Source: Rhodosporidiobolus odoratus
Taxonomy: Eukaryota > Basidiomycota > Microbotryomycetes > Sporidiobolales > Sporidiobolaceae
DNA: 64,000 nucleotides
NCBI GenBank assembly: GCA_034387635.1
Contig: JAOANU010000011.1
Coordinates: 528,501 to 592,500 of the forward strand
Direction of reading: 5' to 3'
Part shown: positions 55,333 through 64,000 of the stretch, one piece after another
Layout of the letters: every line of letters begins with the position of its first letter
Numbering within the stretch: the first letter of the stretch is position 1
Program-made: the position numbers and the translations under genes
The notes under the pieces: generated by a model
What the model saw: the letters and a program-made list of their open reading frames with translations, nothing else
The model's database searches: none
Told to the model about the DNA's origin: nothing

Positions 55333-55519
55333 AGCTGTAGGGGGCTTAGACGGGGGTTACATGGGTTTGCCGCTTGTATCGGGGCTCAGGTTGCTTATGT
55401 CGTTTTGTGATATCCCTGTTCGTGTCTGTAGCGTTGTACCTCTTACCGTCATCGCATGCCTTATTACGTCCCGATCTAGAATTCTACGAGAGATGCGCAC
55501 ACCAGGGTCAGATGCCACT

Positions 55520-58271
55520 TCAATGCGGCCCCAAGCGATACTTCCCTCCCCTCCTCGCCAACTCGCCCAATGCCTTGCTCAACTCCTGATCTTCCTTCGA
55601 AAGCGCCTGGAGGGCTTCCTCTGTCTCCCCAACATGCGGAAAGAGGAAAGCGAGGTCACCGTCACAGCGCGTATCAGGTGCAGGAAGAACGCCCTCGAGG
55701 AGGTAGGCTCGATAAGCCTTGGCGGTGCAGAGGGAGGGATGGGCGATCGAGCAGTGTCCATACCTGAACCATGAGATCGATGCGTTGTCAGTACCTCGAC
55801 GAGAGGGAAACGGGAAAAGAGTGACGGCGCACCCGTTCTGGACGAGAAGTCGAGCGGAATCGTTACCGAAGCCGGTGACCATCTTTTGGGCCGATCTGAG
55901 TGGAGTGACTGGATCGGCCGTTTGGGAGAAGAAGAGCATGGGGTTGCTGCACGGAGAGGCATGCTCAGTAGGCCTTTTGATGCAGCAGAGGACGGAAGGA
56001 GGATATGGCGCACCTCGTTTTCTTCAAGCCAGTCTCGACCGTCCAGGGTCCTTCGTCAGGAGAATATGCGTCAGCATACACGGAAGAGAGGACGAACGAC
56101 AGATGCCTACCCCGGTACGTCTCAATCGCCTTGACCTTCCAATGCCTACAAGTCGAAATCCAAATGGACCAAACATCCGCGGTGGGACTCTTCGTCGTCC
56201 TCCTCAAATCTTGCATGAAATCTCTTAACCCCCTCACCCCACTCGTCTGACCAAGAACCTCACTATCCGTATCACCGCACATGATGGTCGCAGAGCTAGC
56301 CATGAAACTTTGCATGGCTCGGTGGAACGGGTTGGGGGAGTGTCGACCTCCCGTAGGGTTTTTACGACCTAGTTTGGCGGAGAAGGCGTTGGAGAGGCTG
56401 TAGAGTTGGCTACCGTCTCCGGACGCGGTAAGGGAGAGAAGGTGAGCTAGCTGAGGCCAGTGGGAGGGTTGGTACAGGGCGTGGAACATCTAGAAAGACA
56501 ACGCGCTGAAAGGTTGTGAGCCCGACCCTCGGTATGTTGAGACGGGTGCAGAGACGAACACGCACCGTGTACTGTACATCCGACGCGGTGAGAGTTCCAG
56601 GTCCTACATCGCTCGTACCGACCGGCAACGGAGATTCCCTCAAACTGTTGAGCAGTGCATCGTACCGCCCTTCAATCTCCTCAGCAGTTGATTCCTCCTT
56701 TGCAAACTCGCAGCCAGCAGGTCCAGATCGTGCACAATGGGTGAAGAAGCCTTCGAAGGTCTGCAGATTGAAGTTGAGCGAGACGAGCCGGAAGGAAGGA
56801 CGGGAAAGATGGATGCGTACCTTGCGAGTGTCGACCATACCGGAGCGGCCCCAATCCCACATGTTGTTACCGTAGGAGTCCGCATCGGATACGCCGTCGA
56901 GGATGAAGCCTAGCAAATGTACAGGTGAATCTTGTCAGCGAAGCGAAGACAACGGGAGACGGTGACCGATACTAGAACGACTCACGGCCGACCAGCTCGG
57001 GGAACATGGCAGCGAAGGTAGCACCGACAATGGTGCCGTACCTGTGACCCAGAGATCGATACGAGCGGGAGAGTAAGCAGACAACCAGGTGAAATGAGAA
57101 GGTCAACCTCCACCAATCGACCTCGAACAAGCAATCAAGACACGCACGAGAACCCCCAATAATTGACCTTCTCCTCTCCCAAAGCTTCCGCAATACTCTT
57201 CATATCCCTTGCAGTAAAAGCCGTCGAACTTGCCCGCAACATCCCTTGATTTCCGTTCGCTCCGCAGGCTTGAACGAGGGCGAGCGCGAAGCGGTCGAGC
57301 TTGGTGGTCCACATTAGTTCGGAAGCGTTGGCGGCGGCCGAATCGAAGCCGAGAGACGGGGAACCGCGAGCTTCTGCAGATGAGGCATGGCGGACATGGA
57401 AGGAAGAGCAAGGAAGGGGGCCAGAATTGGTAGAGAAACAGCATCAGTGGCAGTCTTGTCAGGTACGGGTCGAAGTGCTTGTGACTTGCCGTAGCTCAGG
57501 CCTAGGTGTTCGATATCACGAGTGAAGCGGTTTGCATCGCCAACGGTAGGGAAACAGCCAAGGGCAGGAGCAGTCAAGTTGACGCCTCGGGGATCCCACG
57601 AGATCAGGTTGTAGCGACCTATGGGCAGAGTCTGTGAACTCGAGTGTGAGAGAACAGGCGAAGCAGGAGTGGTATACCCTCGTAGATAGGGGCAAGGTAA
57701 GGTCCGAGGTCGACGAGAGCACCGGTGCCAGAGCCGCCTGGACCGCCGGGGTTCATGCTGCGTGAGAAGAAGTCAGGATGAGCTGAACCATGGCGAGAGA
57801 AGCGAGGGAAGCTAAAGCACAAGAGGTAGCCCAGTTGGTCGTTCGCAGGCGCTGTAGCGGGGAGCATTCGAAGAGCAAGTGAGACGGTCTCGTTCGCCCT
57901 GGGATTTATGTAATCTGTACAGGCGCTTCATTCAGCAAACCATACTGCATGGCGGGGCAGAGGAGCTAAGCTTACCCAAGGGCACGTTGAGGAAACCGCA
58001 GTAAGATCCGACATGGTCCGGACAAGGCGACCAGTAGATGCCGCCGGCGCGAGGGTTGAGCACAGCCTACGGATTCGGTACTTAGCACACTCCCCATCTG
58101 ATTCAGCGTACCGATACACACCTCAAGCCGGTCACTGTGCCACCATCTTGGAGCGGAGAATTGGATAAGGCCGACAAGGAGAAGGGCGAAGGCTGCACCT
58201 AGACGCTTGGCGGATCCGGTGGACCGTGTACTGGTAGCTGCTGGTGGGGGTAGACCCTTTGTCCCGAGCAT
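55520..58271 (-). CDS. TAP-like alpha/beta-hydrolase peptidase (S33 family)
   Basis: Predicted 627 aa in thirteen exons: 58271-58122, 58066-57976, 57914-57821, 57757-57678, 57618-57490, 57373-57148, 57041-56986, 56909-56821, 56760-56566, 56489-56111, 56050-56014, 55946-55833, 55763-55520. The N-terminus has a membrane anchor or signal (LGAAFALLLVGLIQFSA). The hydrolase fold shows FMNPGGPGGSGT (oxyanion region), NLISWDPRGVNLT, GFSYGTIVGATFAAMFP with the nucleophilic serine, SQTADPVTPLRSAQ with the probable Asp, and YGHCSIAHPSLC with the probable His. This arrangement matches Streptomyces tripeptidyl aminopeptidase and fungal TAP-like proteins. One intron is GC-AG. Substrate is unknown. It may be secreted or membrane-tethered. 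Its start is 83 bp from the divergent glyoxalase start. Confidence 0.85.
57374..57489 (-). other. GC-AG intron in the TAP-like peptidase gene
   Basis: 116-nt intron with donor TACG|GCAAGT and acceptor CATCTGCAG. Splicing joins LGLSYG to EARGSPSLGFD in frame, while no GT donor nearby does so. Confidence 0.65.
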
Positions 58272-58354
58272 TCAAGCGGTTGGTCGAAGCTAATCTTGCT
58301 CCGAAGCTCCGCCTGATCAGATCCGGCGGACAGTTTCTCTGTTTCTCCCTTCGA

Positions 58355-59553
58355 ATGCTCAGAACGGTTCTACGCTTTCCTGCACTCTCATCTACTCGCA
58401 CATTCACCACTACTGCTGCTACCAACATGCCCTTCAAATTCAGTGCGCTAGTTACCTCCACTTCCTCCTCCCCGTCTATGACGTTCAGAAGAGTCGCACC
58501 CCTACACCTATACAAGGCGACGGGTCAGCGTCGGATGATGCCTGACATGAGAGCTCACCGCCAACCTATCTGTCCGCGCAGATCACACCATGATGAGGAT
58601 CCGTGACCCCAAGGTGAGCCCGAATTCCATCGCACCCTCCTCCACCGGGCTCTGCTGATCTCGCCTTGAACGTAGGTCACCCTTCCCTTCTACAAGGACA
58701 ACTTCGGTATGGAGGTCAGTGAGTCATGGCCTTTTCTCCCTTGGTCGACGGCACTCCCGGAGGAAGAATCGCAGCGCTGACCTGAGTCTCCTGTCACCTC
58801 TCCCTTACAGTCCACGAGATGGACGGCGGCGACTTTGTCAAGTAAGCTTCCACGAGAAGATGCAAGGGCGGAGGAGGTATCGAGGATAGTGAGGGTGAGA
58901 TGGTGATGAGTTCGGTACAAGCGGAATGCTGACCTGGCTCCACCTTTCACGCTTACAGCTATTTCCTTGCTTTCCCCGAGGAGGGCAAGGAGAACCTTTC
59001 CGAGGAGGAGAAGGCGTCGCGCAAGTTCCAGCGTGAAGGTGTTCTGTACGTTTGCTTCTTTTCTCAGTCTGCCTTCTTCCTCCGTCTTCCCAATCTGGCT
59101 ACTCGAGATCCTGCCATCCGAGGCTTCGTCCCAAAATCATCCGGTTCAGCCTCATCTTGCGTCAACGCGGGCTCGAGACGCAAGACTCGAAACTGACCCT
59201 TCGCGACACTCTTGTCCTTTCCTGTTCCCGCTGCAGTGAATTGTGCTGGAACAAGGGCACCGAGTCAGACGCCGATTTCAAGGGCTACGCCAACGGTAAC
59301 GAGGAGCCTGGTCGCGGCTTCGGCCACATCGCCTTTTCTTGCGACGACGTCGACACGGAATGCCAGCGTCTTGGTGCCCTCGGCGTCCAGTTCAAGAAGC
59401 GCCCGGAAGAGGGCAAGATGAGGCACATTGCGTTTGTCTACGACCCCGACCGTTACTGTACGCCTCGGTGACTTTCTTTCGCTTGATTCCGTGGCTGACC
59501 GCTTTGTTCTCGCAGGGATCGAAATTGTCCCGACTGGCGGCCTCAAGAAGTAA
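58355..59553 (+). CDS. GLO1: Glyoxalase I (lactoylglutathione lyase)
   Basis: Predicted 179 aa in seven exons: 58355-58442, 58582-58613, 58676-58718, 58811-58841, 58959-59045, 59237-59457, 59516-59553. It isomerises the methylglyoxal-glutathione hemithioacetal to S-lactoylglutathione. Typical text: FNHTMMRIRDPK, LPFYKDNFGMEV (Zn-site His and Glu regions), LELCWNKGTE, GRGFGHIAFSCDDV with the second metal His, and FVYDPDRYWIEIVP with the last metal Glu. This is a single-length eukaryotic form, not the double-domain yeast type. The first 25 residues (MLRTVLRFPALSSTRTF) look like a mitochondrial presequence. A second ATG follows (TNMPFKF), so alternative starts could give mitochondrial and cytosolic forms. 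Confidence 0.92.
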
Positions 59554-60355
59554 TTGCCTTCCCTCTCCCAATCGCACATAAACCGTACAGCAAGACCACA
59601 TAGTAAAGCGATGAATTATACTCTCCTATTGAATGGTACCAGGAACGTCAAACAAGCCCCTCATGCCGACGACTCGGTTCGACCATTCTGTCACACCGAC
59701 TTTCTCGCTCTCAGCCAACGTTGAGGTCCCCCTTACCTTCCTTGCTTCTCTGCCTGCTTACTCGCGGTCTGGCATTGTGGTACGTACGCCACCGCGTCAG
59801 ATGACTGCTCTCAACCTGCGCCGACTGCTCCTTCCCCTCACGCTTCGCGACTATGCGACGGCGACCCGTCAGTACCCGTCATCAGACGTACATCTCAGTA
59901 CCGTCCCAGCCAACGTATACTCAATTCTTCACCCCAGCCAAAGCCGGAACGGCAGGACGGAGGAAAGGGAGAGAAATGCATTGCAGCGTCTTTTGTGATC
60001 TTTCCCCCCCCAGCTTTCAAAAACCTGCGGAGACAAGCGCGGCTCTCTGTTAGATATATTCGGAACGGGAACGTTACGGGAGAGTAGGCTTTGGCACCTC
60101 GTCGCATGATCATGATCCCCCGAGGCTTCTTCCCGCGAGTTCCGCTGGCGCTGCTGCTTCCGTTGTTACACCGGACGTCCAGCCAGCTAATAGATCAGCG
60201 ACTGCTCAAGCTGCGTTTCTTGAGTGGGCGCTGAACAGGGAGAGTCGCAGAATAAACGGGGCTTTGGGGGTGGTCAAGCCAGGTCCGGTCAACCCATTCT
60301 CGTTGACCACTCACGTCGTCTCGCTCAGAGTACACCAAATCTTCACCCGTAGGCT
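59554..60355. other. Gene-poor stretch between glyoxalase and transcription factor
   Basis: An 802-bp region. The only longish frame (plus, 59633-59998) has no recognised domain and no splice support. It likely holds the glyoxalase terminator and a long promoter for the Zn2Cys6 factor. No repeat or RNA gene is seen. Confidence 0.45.
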
Positions 60356-63300
60356 ATGTCAGACGACGATGCATCTGCTGGCGTCGGGGAGAAGCAGCCG
60401 CAGAACGAGGTACGCTTGATTCCCTCATCCCACTGCATACGGAATCGCTGTATCGTCCTACTGATCCTCGTGCTAATGCTTACTTCCGAATGTGGCCTCG
60501 CTACTGCCTTCTTTGGTCTCCGGGTCATCTGGTCCCCATGCGACCGCGTGTAGGCTTGCACCAACTGCCGCTCTGTACGTCCCCTCTACCCTCGCAACTG
60601 GCTCTCCCAGCTGACATGCACCTCCTTCAGGTAAAGCGACGATGTATCAACAGTGGCAATCATGCGCCTTGCGTTCGTTGCACAAAGAAGCAGCTCGAAT
60701 GTGCCTATCATCAGCAGAAAAGAGGAAGGAAAGCTGGTGCTTCGGTAACTGCGAGGCCAAGGTAGGCCCTTTCGTATTTTTCCTGCTGCATCGAAAGTAA
60801 AGGCATCGGAAGTGGAAGTAAAGGCGGGATTGACCATTGCTGACGAGCAGAAAGAGGCGCGCTGCGGAGTCGCCGGAAACGACGGAGGAACCGGAAGAAG
60901 ACATTCACAAGTTACCGTCGGAGCCAGCGATAGGAGGAGACTGGCTAGCCGACATGCTCAGTACAACCCTTTCAGTCCGGTCTTCACATCTCTGACATGC
61001 CTGACGGGTCCTTCGCCGACAGGGAGTCAGCAAGCTGAATCGTCTGTCGTTTCGAACGCACCGCCAACCGCCGCCTACACTGCTCACGTTCCTGCCGCCG
61101 GCGCCTCCTTTCTGCCCCTTCCGCAATCCCCTCAAACTTCGCGAGTACCACAGGCCCCCTCCTCCCATCCGCATCTTCAGCCCATATTGCCTCGCTGCAC
61201 CACGACTCAGAGATCCGCAGCGCCTCGTCCTCCAACCTATCCTCCCATCTATCCCGCCGCTGTCCCATCTTACCCAGGCGGTCCAAGTCCGGCCGCCGCC
61301 ACCTATCCATCCGCCGAAGCTGCGTCTTCCCCGCAGTCGGCGGTACAGGCTACTCCCGCAACCGGCGGCTTCTCGCTGGTGAAGATTCTGAAAGAGAATC
61401 ATGGCGGCTCGGGTGAGAACGGCGATCGAGATCCGCCGAGACACTCTCTAGCGGATGCTTTCGCGACCGAGGCGGACAGGAAAACGATAGGAAGGAAGGT
61501 TGAGCGGGAGAGTGAAGATATAGTTGCAGCAGGCATCTTGCCCGAGAGTCAGATCTTGCCGCTATGGGACTTGTGCGTACCTCCTCCCGCTGCCCGCTGT
61601 TCTCTTCTGCATCGACTGAGCGATACCGCCCTTTCTTCCCCTGTTATAGCTACTTCCTCCACCTTAACCCGATGACTAGTCTTCTCGACCCTCTTCTCCA
61701 CACCGTCGATTTCTGCCGGTCTCGCTCCGCCCTCCTCTTCACAGCCATACTGACCGTGGCCTCCAAGGTCGCTCTTTCTGCACTCTACCCGCCCTCGCTC
61801 AAGTATGTCAAGATGCTACTCGGACAGGCCTTCGAAAGCGGGGTGAACAGCCTTGAGCTAGTCCAGGCCATAGCGACCATGGTGTTCTGGGCGGACCCGA
61901 CGGACGATTCAGGGGCTAGGAAGGTGAGACGGCTTCTTGAGCGCCTTTGCTCGCCCTGAGAAGCACACTGAGTTCTTTGCGTCCCTTCCAGCTCGCCTAT
62001 GCTATTCGCTGCGCTTTTGAGCTGGGTATCCATAAGCGGGGGAAGCGGCCGTTGCCAGAAGACAAGGACGAAAAGCGAAGACTGCTCAATCCGGAACGGA
62101 CCTGGTTCTGTACGTCCCTCGACCTCCTGACCTCAGGCGTCGGACTGACTTTGCCTTCGAGTTGGGCGCAGACATCACGATCGGTCCGTTTCTTCTTTTC
62201 TAGGCTCTTCTTCCTCCTGCGACTTGGCCCGTGGCTTCTGCGTTCTAACGCTAATTGCTCGTCCACATACAGCCGATCATCGCTTCAATACGCAGCGCGG
62301 TCTGCCCAAGATGATCGACAACAGCTACCGCGCCGATGCCGTCTCCTGGCTGCTCGAACACGGCGAGGCTTTCTGTCCACAAGAAGCCGGAATAGTTCCG
62401 CTCGTCGAGTTGGGAAGGATTCTGGATTTCTGTGCCGTGCTCATCTCGGCAGACGATGGACTGCCGTCGATGGAGCTCTTGAAGTGTCTGGAGAGAGAGG
62501 TAGAAGCTTGGCGTTGCAACTGGTCTCTCGAGCGATGTACGTGCTTCTTCTCCTCCTTCCTCCGATGCAAGCTCACCCTTCGTCGGATACCATACAGCGT
62601 CGATCACTCTTCAGCCAGCACAACGCTCTCTCGTCCGGTTCTATGCTCAGGTTCTACAGTGGCAGCTTGGCGAGGTGAACCTGTGCGTAGCGATCAAGCG
62701 CCAATCGGACTCGACCGAAAGTCATTTTTTCGACCCGCGCAATTCTCCTGTGCACGTCTTCAGGCTGGTGATCAAGGAAGCCATAAAAGTGCTAGAGACG
62801 GTACGTCCCAGACCTCCGCTCTCTTTCGCCTCTTGACGCTTCCGCTGGCCATGCTCATCTTGAATCTGGCTGCAGATGGAACGCGAACTTCGGTTCATGG
62901 TTTACTCTTTCGACTCGATGTGGGTAGGCACAGCTTCGAGTGCAATTTGGCTTACGCAGGTATGCTCCCTCTTTCAATACCATTACGCCGCGCTGCCACT
63001 TCTCTCCCTTTATCCTTTGCGATACATCGGCTTATGTCAATGCCCTCGACTCAGAATCTCGCCGGCATGGATCCTCGCGACCGCGGACTATCGCTTGAAG
63101 CGATCTCTCGACTACAGAACGCCTGCACGGAGCATTCGTCGTCCCCACAAAGCATGGCCGCCTACACGAGCCGCCTCCTCTCCCACTTACTCGAGAAGGT
63201 GAAGCCTACCGACGACGTCGCAGGTGCCTCACAAAACACCGCCATCCAGAACCCGTCCTCCTCGTCTGCCGAGAACGCCGTTCCGTCTTCCTTCACAGCC

Positions 63301-63835
63301 GTTCAGCAACAACCCGCCTTCGTCACCGCCAGCCTCAGCGCGCCGTCCTGGGGAACTGATAACACCCTCACATTTCCCGCCACCGCAGCTGGCGCACCCG
63401 GTGCGTCGACAAGCACGAGCGTTCTTGGCGGAATGTTGGGGTCCTCCACGCAGCTTGGGGGTCTTTCATCGACTGCTTCGGTCGAAACGCAGCCACCTTC
63501 GTGGAACTACGGTGGTCCGGCGGATCAGCAGCAGCAGCAGGCGCAACCAGCGTTTGACCCTCTCGGAACCAATTTTCTTGGCACGATGGTTGCCCCGACG
63601 TGAGTACTCCCTCTGCCTTTCGCTCGCCGAGAGCACGACGTTGAGGCTGACCCTTTTGGTTGCTCTTCAGACAAAGCTCCGGCGAGCTCCCGTTCCCTGC
63701 AGCAGACGATGCGTTCTGGTAGGTTTCCTCGTTTTTCTTCTTCAGTAGGGCCGATGGCCGCCAAATGCTTGCGCTCACTCCACTCTCATTCTTAATAGGC
63801 AATCGCTGTTCCCTCTCTTCGCTACGGAATCCTAA
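60356..63835 (+). CDS. Zn2Cys6 fungal transcription factor (second)
   Basis: Exons: 60356-60409, 60554-60574, 60631-60761, 60851-60960, 61023-61572, 61650-61923, 61992-62109, ~62273-62536, 62598-62800, 62876-62959, 63055-63599, 63671-63718, 63799-63835. The zinc cluster is split over two introns: ACTNCRS (a 21-nt exon), VKRRCIN, then CVRCTKKQLEC. A basic RKRRAAESPE stretch and a long Pro/Ala/Ser-rich linker follow. The fungal-TF middle region has PLLHTVDFCRSRSALLFTAI, ALYPPSLKYVKMLLGQAF and LAYAIRCAFELGIHKRGKRP. The C-terminus is Ser/Thr/Gln-rich with a QQQQQ run and ends WQSLFPLFATES. The join near 62110-62272 is uncertain, since an acceptor at about 62205 is also open. Targets are unknown. 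Confidence 0.8.
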
Positions 63836-64000
63836 TCTGTTGCGTTTTGTCTGCGATCTGTAGCTGTGGCCCACCTGTCCTGTCTATAGGGTACTTTCCA
63901 GGGAAGCCTTTTGCTGTCTCTCGCGACGAGTAAAGCGCAATCGCATGCAGCAAACCTGAGCGCAAGATACCTGCCATTGCGAACAAGGACCTAGGGTAGG
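63836..64000. other. Window end, 3' flank of the second Zn2Cys6 gene
   Basis: 165 bases after the stop codon, probably 3' untranslated sequence. No coding frame is seen. Confidence 0.4.

Noticed and set aside
59633..59998. A small gene between glyoxalase and the second Zn2Cys6 factor
   Set aside because: No recognisable motif, no intron logic and no strong start context.
1..64000. Transposons, CRISPR arrays, tRNA genes, integrated virus
   Set aside because: No terminal repeats, transposase or polymerase motifs, spaced direct repeats or tRNA-like folds were found by eye.

Overview
This window is nuclear DNA of a fungus, most likely a basidiomycete yeast of the Pucciniomycotina (Rhodotorula/Sporidiobolales type). 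The sequence is GC-rich. Genes alternate tightly between strands. Almost every gene is broken by many short spliceosomal introns (mostly 45-110 nt, GTNNGT donors, CTNAC-like branch sites, YAG acceptors). The protein set is basidiomycete (Mediator 12, RAX2, Zn2Cys6 factors, MYND protein). I rebuilt exon chains by hand and checked reading phase at each junction. No tRNA, rRNA, CRISPR array or recognisable transposon was seen.

Layout. 0-9 kb: 5' part of HIS5 (-), CIAO1 (+), a CaMK-type kinase (-), a membrane-anchored spermidine-synthase-like protein (-), and an AIM32-like protein fused to a mitochondrial-type [2Fe-2S] ferredoxin (+). 9.4-14.5 kb: a decaying patch with a head-to-head pair of paralogous orphan genes, one frameshifted, and a truncated, frameshifted remnant of RAX2. 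14.5-24 kb: a helical-repeat protein (-), UTP13 (+), a tiny complex I B12-like subunit whose start codon is split by an intron (-), and TOP1 (+). 24-27.6 kb: a Zn2Cys6 factor.

27.9-34.8 kb is the most remarkable part. An 18-exon gene encodes a prokaryotic-type NasA/NarB-like molybdopterin oxidoreductase. About 190 bp away and divergent is a single gene fusing MobA to MoeA. The enzyme family uses bis-molybdopterin guanine dinucleotide, which MobA makes and eukaryotes are generally thought not to make, so the pair looks like a self-contained, domesticated cofactor-plus-enzyme module.

34.9-48.4 kb: RPR2/Rpp21 (-), a DHA2 MFS transporter (+), REX3-type exonuclease (-), two tandem cytochrome oxidase small-subunit paralogs (+), and MED12/SRB8 (-). 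49-64 kb: a GPI-type aspartic protease (+), a MYND protein with a GC-AG intron (-), RNase H2 subunit B (+), a TAP-like peptidase with another GC-AG intron (-), glyoxalase I (+) and a second Zn2Cys6 factor (+).

Many neighbours share short divergent promoter regions (for example HIS5/CIAO1, NDUFB3-like/TOP1, reductase/MobA-MoeA, peptidase/GLO1). Mitochondrial and respiratory functions recur (ferredoxin fusion, complex I and IV subunits, CIAO1). All product names rest on motif recognition without database searches.
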